This document shows, piece by piece, positions 58,203-64,000 of a DNA stretch of 64,000 nt (positions within the stretch are counted from its first letter, which is position 1; each line of letters begins with the position of its first letter). The DNA is from JAOZPE01 sp964601275 (GTDB lineage Bacteria; Krumholzibacteriota; Krumholzibacteriia; JAJRXK01), in the NCBI GenBank assembly GCA_964601275.1, contig CAZRMV010000002.1, positions 248,001-312,000 on the forward strand. The letters run 5' to 3'. The position numbers and the translations under genes are program-made. Below the pieces are notes generated by a model, which worked only from the letters and a program-made list of their open reading frames with translations, searched no databases and was not told where the DNA came from.

Positions 58203-58607
58203 GTGGGCCGCCGGCGCAAGGCACGTGAGCTCCTGGTCCAGGCACTCTACGCGAGCGTCGTGGGGGCCAAGAGTCTGGACGAAGCGGTGGCCGAACAGGT
58301 CGAACGCCGGGAACCCACCGCCAGCACGGTGGAGTACGTCCGTCGCGTCCAGGAAGCGATGGCCGAGCACGGACATCTCTTGGACGCCCGCATCGACGCC
58401 GCCTTGACCGGATGGAGTCCGGAACGGGTGGGGGCGGTCGAGCGGGCCATCCTGCGCCTGGCCCTGCTCGAGCTGCTCTACCTCGAGGAGGTTCCCGCGA
58501 AGGTGGCCATTTCCGAAGCGGTCGATCTGGCCAAGACCTACAGCACCGACGATGCCTCACGATTCATCAACGGCGTCCTCGATCACATCCTCAACGAAGA
58601 TTCCTGA
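58203..58607 (+). CDS. nusB: Transcription antitermination factor NusB
   Basis: A 134-residue helical protein that joins the rRNA antitermination complex with NusE. Family stretches are RKARELLVQALYA near the start, LDARIDAALTGWSPERVGAV and ERAILRLALLELLYLEEVP, ending in ASRFINGVLDHIL. GTG start. It links the riboflavin genes to the envelope genes that follow, and its stop overlaps the methyltransferase start. Confidence 0.94.
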   Translation: MGRRRKARELLVQALYASVVGAKSLDEAVAEQVERREPTASTVEYVRRVQEAMAEHGHLLDARIDAALTGWSPERVGAVERAILRLALLELLYLEEVPAKVAISEAVDLAKTYSTDDASRFINGVLDHILNEDS

Positions 58608-59386
58608 TGCGAGAATCGAGGAAAGAGCACTGGAAGGATTTCTGGACCGAGGCCGACAGCCTCAGTCTCGACGAGGTCTACGGAAACGACGGGCGCATCC
58701 TCCGGGAGATCTTCGCCGCCATGGATCCGCGGGGCTTGCGCGTGCTCGAGGTGGGCGCGGGCACCGGCCGCGACAGCCTGGCCCTCTCGGGGGCCGGATG
58801 CGAGGTGGTCACCCTCGATTACGTTCCCGAGAGTCTTCGGCTCATCCAGCACGCGGCCCAAGCCAGCGGAGCGGCGATCGAAGTGGTGGGAGGGGACGCC
58901 CTCCAGATGCCTTTCGCCAGCGAAAGCTTCGATCTGGTCTTCCACCAGGGCCTGCTGGAACACTTCCGCGACCCCAGGCCCCTGTTGCGCGAGAATCTGC
59001 GGGTGCTCAAGCCCGGCGGGTGGCTCCTGGTCGATGTGCCCCAGCGCTACCACTACTACACCCTGGGAAAACACCTGCTGATGCTCATGGATCGCTGGTT
59101 CGCCGGATGGGAGACCGAGTTCACCATCGGCGAACTGGAAGAGCTGTTGCGTGAGGTGGGGTTTTGGCCCCGCCGGAGCTACGGCGACTGGATGGTTCCG
59201 GGTCTGTGGTACCGCGCGTTGCGCAAGGTCCTCTTGAAGGGGATTGGAGTGCGGCTTCCCATGTACCCGCGGGGAGTCTGGCCGTTTGCTCCCCTCGCGC
59301 AGGCCTGGCGCTCGTGGTTCTCACGGCGCAGGGCGTCGCTCTATACCACCATCGTCGTGGGATGTCTGGCGCAGAAGGGGGAGTGA
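58607..59386 (+). CDS. Class I SAM-dependent methyltransferase
   Basis: A 259-residue methyltransferase. Motif I is LRVLEVGAGTGRDSLALSG, an acidic residue ends strand 2 (VVTLDYVPESLRLI), and post-I VVGGDALQMPFASESFDLVF and GLLEHFRDPRPLLRENLRVL follow. The substrate is unknown. The C-terminal third is rich in Arg and Trp. Genes after it are a glycosyltransferase and a flippase-like membrane protein, so it may modify a lipid or sugar. ATG overlaps the nusB stop. Confidence 0.8.
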   Translation: MRESRKEHWKDFWTEADSLSLDEVYGNDGRILREIFAAMDPRGLRVLEVGAGTGRDSLALSGAGCEVVTLDYVPESLRLIQHAAQASGAAIEVVGGDALQMPFASESFDLVFHQGLLEHFRDPRPLLRENLRVLKPGGWLLVDVPQRYHYYTLGKHLLMLMDRWFAGWETEFTIGELEELLREVGFWPRRSYGDWMVPGLWYRALRKVLLKGIGVRLPMYPRGVWPFAPLAQAWRSWFSRRRASLYTTIVVGCLAQKGE

Positions 59387-59387
59387 A

Positions 59388-60521
59388 CTGAGAATCCTGG
59401 CCCTGAACTGGCGGGACCGCGGTGATCCTCTCTCGGGCGGCGCGGAAGTCCATCTCCACGAGATCCTCCGCCGGGCGGTGGAGAAGGGGCACGAGGTGAC
59501 CTGGCTGGCCGCTTCCTATCCGGGTGCGCCCGGTGAGGAGATCGGCCAGGATGGGATCCGCTACCGCCGGCGGGGCCACTGGCGCCTTGCCAATTTCGTG
59601 CTCCCCCGTTTGATGAAGGAGGAACTGGCGCGGCGGGACTACGACCTCGTGGTCGAGGACATCAACAAGATCCCGTTCTATTCGCCCCGGCACACCCGGC
59701 TTCCCGTGCTGGTGATCGTGCCCCACCTCTTCGGACCCACGGTGTTCCGCGAGACCAATCCGCTGGCCGCGGCCTACGTCTACCTGAGCGAACGGCCCAT
59801 CCCCCGCATCTATCGCGACTGTCTCTTCCTGGCGATCTCCGACAGCACCGCCCGCGACCTCCAGTCGAGGGGAATCGCTCCGGAGAACGTGGCGGTGGTC
59901 GAATGTGGTATGGATCACCGCCCCTACCTGCGGGACGATCCTCCCCCGCGGGCCGAGGTTCCCACCCTCGTCCACCTGGGAAGATTGCGCCGCTACAAGA
60001 GTGTGGACGTGGTGATCCGCGCGCTTGCATCGATCCGGAAGGTCCTTCCCGCGACCGTCCTGGAAGTGGTCGGGGACGGTCCCGATGAGGCGCGGCTGCG
60101 TCGCCTGGCCGCAGGACTGGGGCTTCAGGAAGCGGTGCGGTTCCGCGGTCATCTTCCCCGCGAGGAAGTGGTCGAGGTGCTGTACTCGAGCCATCTCTTC
60201 CTGAACCCCTCGCCCAAGGAGGGATGGGGGTTGACGGTGATCGAAGCCAACATGTGCGGGGTTCCGGTGGTGGCGAGCCGGCGCCCCGGCCTGGTCGATT
60301 CGGTCCGCGACGGAGAAACCGGCCTGCTGGCCGACTACGGCGATCCCAGCGATTTCGCGGACAAGGCGCTCCAGTTGCTCACCGACCCGCCCCTGTGGCG
60401 CACCATGAGCGAGAACGCGCGGCGATGGGCCCACAGTTTCCGGTGGGAGGATTGCGCCCAGCGGAGCATCGCCCTGATGGAACGAGCGGCCCGGCGGCCG
60501 AGCGGGGGAGGGACGCGTTGA
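59388..60521 (+). CDS. GT4-family glycosyltransferase, probable CTG start
   Basis: A 377-residue GT-B enzyme starting LRILALNWRDRGDPLSGGAE, the usual first strand and donor loop of this family (many members begin MRILALNWRD). The C-terminal half has LVHLGRLRRYKSVDVVIRAL and PKEGWGLTVIEANMCGVPVV with the E-x7-E donor motif. In-frame ATG and TTG codons upstream would add 30-50 residues without family likeness; CTG at 59388 has GGGGGAG 4 bp upstream and fits the family start. It follows the methyltransferase stop by 1 bp. Confidence 0.85.
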   Translation: MRILALNWRDRGDPLSGGAEVHLHEILRRAVEKGHEVTWLAASYPGAPGEEIGQDGIRYRRRGHWRLANFVLPRLMKEELARRDYDLVVEDINKIPFYSPRHTRLPVLVIVPHLFGPTVFRETNPLAAAYVYLSERPIPRIYRDCLFLAISDSTARDLQSRGIAPENVAVVECGMDHRPYLRDDPPPRAEVPTLVHLGRLRRYKSVDVVIRALASIRKVLPATVLEVVGDGPDEARLRRLAAGLGLQEAVRFRGHLPREEVVEVLYSSHLFLNPSPKEGWGLTVIEANMCGVPVVASRRPGLVDSVRDGETGLLADYGDPSDFADKALQLLTDPPLWRTMSENARRWAHSFRWEDCAQRSIALMERAARRPSGGGTR

Positions 60522-61552
60522 CGCCCGTCGACGAAGAGCTGGACCGCGAGGCAACACGAGTTCCTTCCCGGCGCAGGAGGTGGTTGGGGGCCGGTCTGCG
60601 GATCGCGGTCAGCGTGGTGTTGCTGGCGTGGTTGGCGAGGAATCTGCAGGGAGGGATCTCGCGGCTGGAGAGCGTCCAACCCGCCCAGCTGGCCCCGGCC
60701 GCGCTGGTCTTCATCCTCAGCACGATCCTGGGTTCCTTGCAATGGGGGCTGCTCATCCGCCACGCCGGCGTGGATCTCTCCCTGGGCCGTCTCGCCCGGC
60801 TCTACTGGGTCGGTCTCTTCTTCAACAACTTCCTGCCCAGCAACGTCGGAGGCGACCTGGTGAAGGTGGCCGACGTCTCCTGGTCCACTGGAGGCGTGGC
60901 CCGGGCGGTGGCCGCGACGGTGATCGACCGCGTGGTGGGCCTGGTGGCCCTCGCCAGCCTGGGCTTGGGCGCCGCGGTGGTCCTGGGCGGTCCCCGTCCG
61001 GCGGGCCTTCCGGTCACCTGGTTGGTCCTGGTGACCGCGGGCCTGCTCGCGCTGATCGCGGTCTTGTTGTCCGGCCGCCTGGGCCGTCTGGTGGTCTTCC
61101 TGGTGGGCTCCTTGCGGATCGCCGGCCTGGGGGAGAGGGTGAAGAGCCTCTGGACCCAGTTCGAGGTCTTCCGCAGATCCCCGGGCTTTCTGGCCGCCAT
61201 CCTGGTCCTGGCCCTCGGCGTCCAGGCGCTGAGGGTGCTGACCCACGTGCTGGTCGCCCAGGCGCTGGAGATTCCCCTGGAGATGAAGACCATCCTCGGG
61301 CTCTACGTGCTCATCCCGGTGCTGGGGGTGGCCATCGTCCTGCCGGTGACCTTCAACGGCCTGGGACTGCGGGAGTTCATCGCCACGAGGCTTCTCCCCG
61401 GCATCGGCATCGTGGCGCCGGAGGCCTTCGCCTTGCAGATCACCACCTACCTGGTCCAGGTGGCGGTCAGCGCGGTCGGAGGGGTGTTCTTCGCGCTGCG
61501 GATGTGGAGTGGGCGGGGCGAAGGGGGAACCCGGCGGGAGGATGCGGGGTAG
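60518..61552 (+). CDS. Lysylphosphatidylglycerol synthase TM-region/UPF0104 membrane protein
   Basis: A 344-residue protein with about eight membrane helices. The family's blocks are LFFNNFLPSNVGGDLVKVAD and RAVAATVIDRVVGLVALASL, and PVTFNGLGLREFIATRLL near the end. This is the flippase-like half of MprF, without the aminoacyl transferase domain. Such stand-alone proteins occur beside glycosyltransferases and may move lipid-linked sugars. TTG start with GGGGGAGGGA upstream, overlapping the previous stop by 4 bp. Confidence 0.85.
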   Translation: MTPVDEELDREATRVPSRRRRWLGAGLRIAVSVVLLAWLARNLQGGISRLESVQPAQLAPAALVFILSTILGSLQWGLLIRHAGVDLSLGRLARLYWVGLFFNNFLPSNVGGDLVKVADVSWSTGGVARAVAATVIDRVVGLVALASLGLGAAVVLGGPRPAGLPVTWLVLVTAGLLALIAVLLSGRLGRLVVFLVGSLRIAGLGERVKSLWTQFEVFRRSPGFLAAILVLALGVQALRVLTHVLVAQALEIPLEMKTILGLYVLIPVLGVAIVLPVTFNGLGLREFIATRLLPGIGIVAPEAFALQITTYLVQVAVSAVGGVFFALRMWSGRGEGGTRREDAG

Positions 61553-61594
61553 CAACAGTGGATTGCTCTCGCCGCTACGTTCTCCGCTGCGGGT

Positions 61595-61604
61595 GTGCTA
61601 GAGT
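61595..61604 (+). promoter_or_regulatory. Candidate extended -10 before the DUF2723 gene
   Basis: GTGCTAGAGT, identical to the ten bases at the recA -10 (25159-25168). No good -35 was seen at 16-18 bp. About 50 bp before the next start. Confidence 0.35.
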
Positions 61605-61652
61605 TTCGGCCGGCCGAAGCCTTCTCACTTCCATCTTCCGAGGAAGACGACC

Positions 61653-64000
61653 TTGAGCACTTCTTCGATGAAGAGACCCAACGCCCTCGTTGCGGCGGCT
61701 CTCTTCCTGTTGACCTTCGTGATCTACGCGCTCACCGCGTCGAAGACCATCTCCTTCTGGGATTGTGGAGAATTCACCGCCACCGCCTACGGGCTGGGGA
61801 TTCCCCATCAGCCGGGCACCCCCCTGTATGTCCTGGTCGGCCATATCTTCACCCTGCTGCCGCTGGGTCTGCCCATCGCCTACAAGCTGAACCTCATGAG
61901 CGCCTTCTTCGGAGCGTTGGCGGTGGCGTTCACCTATCTCACCGCGGTGCGTCTTGAGGAGGACTGGAGCGAGGAACAGGAAGACCCCAGCCCACGGTGG
62001 TTGCTGCGGGCGGGAGCCGCGGTCGGCGCCGGTTTTCTGGCCCTGAGCACGACCTTCTGGAACAACTCCATCGAAGCCGAGGTGTATGCGCTGGCGTCGT
62101 TCGTGCTCGCCGCCACCGGCTACATGATGGTGCGCTGGTACGAGCAGCGGAAGACAAACGCCGCCGCCGCTTTCTACCTGCTGGTGATCTACATGATGGG
62201 GCTCTCGGTGGGATTCCACCTGGGATCGGTGCTGGTCTACCCAGGATTGTTCGTGGTCGCGCTGCTTTGCCGGGACAAGGAGCTGGAGAACATCGATCTC
62301 CTCATCGTCTCGATGGCGATGGGCGTGTTCGTGCTCTCCACAATGTTCAAGAACGATGTGATCATCACCACGCTCTACATGATCTGCGGAGCGCTGGCGG
62401 TGTGGCGACTGGTCATTCCCAACGGTTCCGGCTTCGCGGCCGCGGGCATCGCCCTGTTCTTCCTCGGCTTGTCCGTGCATCTCTTCATGTTGATCCGCAC
62501 CACCCAGGAGCCGTTCATCAACCAGAGCGTTCCGGACACCTTCTCCCGCTTGATGATGGTCATCCGGCGCGAACAGTATCCCCCGCGCGTTCCGTGGCAC
62601 CGGGAGGCCCCCCTGCTCTGGCAGTTCGGACATTTCCTGGGCACCAGCATATGGGGAAAGGACACCAGTCTCGCGGGGCAACGGGTCATCGGCTTCTTCC
62701 AGCAGTTCACCTTCCTGCCCCGACCGGGTTTTCTCGACAGCTTCGTCCCGGTGGCCCTGGGGTTCTATGGGCTCTTGAACCAGTTCCGGGGCAACAAGAA
62801 ACTGGCTTGGGGTTTTCTCACCGTCTTCTTGATCAACTCGCTGGGCCTGCTCATCATCCTCAACTTCACCGACCACGAGGTGCGCGACCGCGACTACTTC
62901 TACTTCGGGGCCTTCCAGTTCTGGGCCCTGTTCATGGCCCTGGGAGCCGGGGCATTCCTGAGGATGTTGTGGCTTTCGTTGCGGGAAGGACGGTGGGGCG
63001 TTCGTCTCGCCGGCGCCGGCGCGGTGGTGCTCGTCGTCCTGGCCTTCCTTCCGGTGCTTCTCCCCGGCCATCCGAAATACTTCGAACACGACCGCAGCCA
63101 CAACTCGATCGCCCGCGACTACGGCTGGAACATGCTGGTGTCCCTGCCGAAGAACGCCATCCTCTTCACCAACGGCGACAACGACACCTTCCCCCTGTGG
63201 TATCTGCAAGGGGTGGAGAAGTTCCGGACCGACGTGAGGGTGGTCAACCTGAGCCTGATCAACGTGCCGTGGTACATCAAGCAGTTGCGTGACGTCCCGC
63301 CGAAGTGTCCCATCGCCTGGAACGACGCCCAGATCGATGGTGTCGAACCCATCGAACACAAGGGGGTCCGCACCACCCTCACTCCGAAGATCCTGCCGGA
63401 CAAGAGCATTCTCTGGGTGCGGGATATGGCGGTGTGGCACATCATCGAGCAGAACCGCTGGCGGCGGCCGATCTACTTCGCGGTGACCATTCCTCCCGAA
63501 TACATCTCCGACTACAACCCCTACTTCAGCATGGAGGGACTGGTCTATCGTCTCACCCGGACCAAGAGCAAGGACGGACGGGTGAAGGTGGATGCGGACG
63601 CGATCATGAAGAACCTGACGCGCGTCTACGACATGTCGGGGATCTGGATTCCCCGCTCGGAAGCGGAAACGCGGGGAATCGAGCCCCGCCTGGGCAACGA
63701 CGTGCCTTTCGTGCGCGACGAGTCGTTCTACAAGGATCAGAACACCGTGCATCTGACCCTGAACTACCCTGCCGCCCTGTGCCGGGTCGGATACTCCGAC
63801 CTGGTCACCGGCCACGAGGACCAGGGACTGGGCGCTCTCGAGCTGGCTTTCGAACTGGCCCCGCAGTTCCCCTTCCTGGTCGATCTTCTACCCACCGCCT
63901 ACGTGCAGACCCACCATGTGGACAAGGCGCTGGCGTTGGGGGAGTACTACCTCCGGGAGCTTCCCGATCCGCGGCAGATGGCGGTCGACCTGGGGCGCGA
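61653..64000 (+). CDS. DUF2723 membrane protein, 3' end beyond window
   Basis: The frame stays open from 61653 to the last base, about 782 codons. The start SKTISFWDCGEFTATAYGLG and IPHQPGTPLYVLVGHIFTLL are the DUF2723 N-terminal signature (the Asp and Glu are the GT-C-like acidic pair). About ten membrane helices follow to ~residue 470, then LFTNGDNDTFPLWYLQGVEK and VRVVNLSLINVPWYI. Proteins of this family resemble protein O-mannosyltransferases; their function is not settled. The TTG at 61653 has GAGGAAG 6 bp upstream; an ATG at 61668 is possible. The C-terminus is missing. Confidence 0.9.
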   Translation, partial: MSTSSMKRPNALVAAALFLLTFVIYALTASKTISFWDCGEFTATAYGLGIPHQPGTPLYVLVGHIFTLLPLGLPIAYKLNLMSAFFGALAVAFTYLTAVRLEEDWSEEQEDPSPRWLLRAGAAVGAGFLALSTTFWNNSIEAEVYALASFVLAATGYMMVRWYEQRKTNAAAAFYLLVIYMMGLSVGFHLGSVLVYPGLFVVALLCRDKELENIDLLIVSMAMGVFVLSTMFKNDVIITTLYMICGALAVWRLVIPNGSGFAAAGIALFFLGLSVHLFMLIRTTQEPFINQSVPDTFSRLMMVIRREQYPPRVPWHREAPLLWQFGHFLGTSIWGKDTSLAGQRVIGFFQQFTFLPRPGFLDSFVPVALGFYGLLNQFRGNKKLAWGFLTVFLINSLGLLIILNFTDHEVRDRDYFYFGAFQFWALFMALGAGAFLRMLWLSLREGRWGVRLAGAGAVVLVVLAFLPVLLPGHPKYFEHDRSHNSIARDYGWNMLVSLPKNAILFTNGDNDTFPLWYLQGVEKFRTDVRVVNLSLINVPWYIKQLRDVPPKCPIAWNDAQIDGVEPIEHKGVRTTLTPKILPDKSILWVRDMAVWHIIEQNRWRRPIYFAVTIPPEYISDYNPYFSMEGLVYRLTRTKSKDGRVKVDADAIMKNLTRVYDMSGIWIPRSEAETRGIEPRLGNDVPFVRDESFYKDQNTVHLTLNYPAALCRVGYSDLVTGHEDQGLGALELAFELAPQFPFLVDLLPTAYVQTHHVDKALALGEYYLRELPDPRQMAVDLGR

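Noticed and set aside
61575..63815. 746-codon open frame on the minus strand at the right end
   Set aside because: It is antisense to the DUF2723 gene, which has family motifs and runs off the window. The antisense product has no domain.

Overview
The window reads as chromosomal core sequence from a GC-rich, Gram-negative (diderm) bacterium. Outer-membrane and lipoprotein genes, two TonB-type proteins with one ExbB/ExbD pair, an LppC-like lipoprotein and a beta-barrel protein all argue for two membranes. The mix of MglA/MglB, SpoVG, an S55 (SpoIVB-type) peptidase, a DUF2723 protein, a DUF2914 protein and SelA is typical of deep, mostly uncultured lineages. A lineage in or near the FCB group (for example Krumholzibacteriota or Eisenbacteria) is my best inference; Acidobacteria-like or deltaproteobacterial-type relatives cannot be excluded. 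I see no phage, insertion sequence, CRISPR array or toxin-antitoxin locus.

Layout. 1-5472: a TonB-type protein cut by the window edge, then exbB-exbD, a lipoprotein, a beta-barrel outer-membrane protein and a TPR protein, tightly coupled. 5502-9136: mnmA and an AsmA-like protein. 9117-9628: a promoter, three tRNAs (two Ser, one Arg) and a strong hairpin. 9658-15031: exported cyclophilin, S55 peptidase, beta-propeller protein, tadA. 15093-18907: two Ser tRNAs, an Smr-domain gene on the minus strand, tRNA-Ala, SRP RNA, dnaX-ybaB-recR. 19213-20314: mglB-mglA and a clear terminator. 20430-22547 (minus): a large membrane protein. 22775-27033: pgpA-cinA-thpR, then recA-recX. 27030-31587: a lipid-linked glycan group (GT4 glycosyltransferase, polyprenyl-phosphate sugar transferase, UbiA-type enzyme, DUF362). 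31584-35360: ispE-spoVG-prs-rplY-pth. 35436-38689: a K+-dependent-type membrane pyrophosphatase, then rpsF-rpsR-rplI. 38694-46124: phosphohexomutase, manC, PpiC lipoprotein, DUF2914, bifunctional-nuclease-like protein, gamma-carbonic-anhydrase-like protein, LppC-like lipoprotein. 46095-46823 (minus): a second TonB-type protein. 46975-61552: one long apparent operon selA, ParA-like/SPOR protein, smc, ftsY, ribD-ribE-ribBA-ribH, nusB, methyltransferase, glycosyltransferase, LPG-synthase-type membrane protein. 61653-64000: a DUF2723 membrane protein that runs off the window.

How they fit together. Most genes are housekeeping. They cover translation (tRNAs, S6, S18, L9, L25, Pth, MnmA, TadA), replication, repair and segregation (DnaX, RecR, RecA, RecX, Smc), protein targeting (SRP RNA, FtsY), and cofactor and isoprenoid synthesis (riboflavin genes, IspE, Prs). 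Envelope sugar chemistry recurs at 27-31 kb, 38.7-41 kb and 58.6-64 kb, and the mutase plus ManC could supply GDP-mannose to it. The least explained parts are the TonB/ExbBD/lipoprotein/barrel group at the left edge, the S55 peptidase plus propeller pair, and the SPOR protein with a ruined P-loop domain between selA and smc. Starts are often GTG or TTG, one gene appears to start at CTG, and short stop/start overlaps are the rule within operons.
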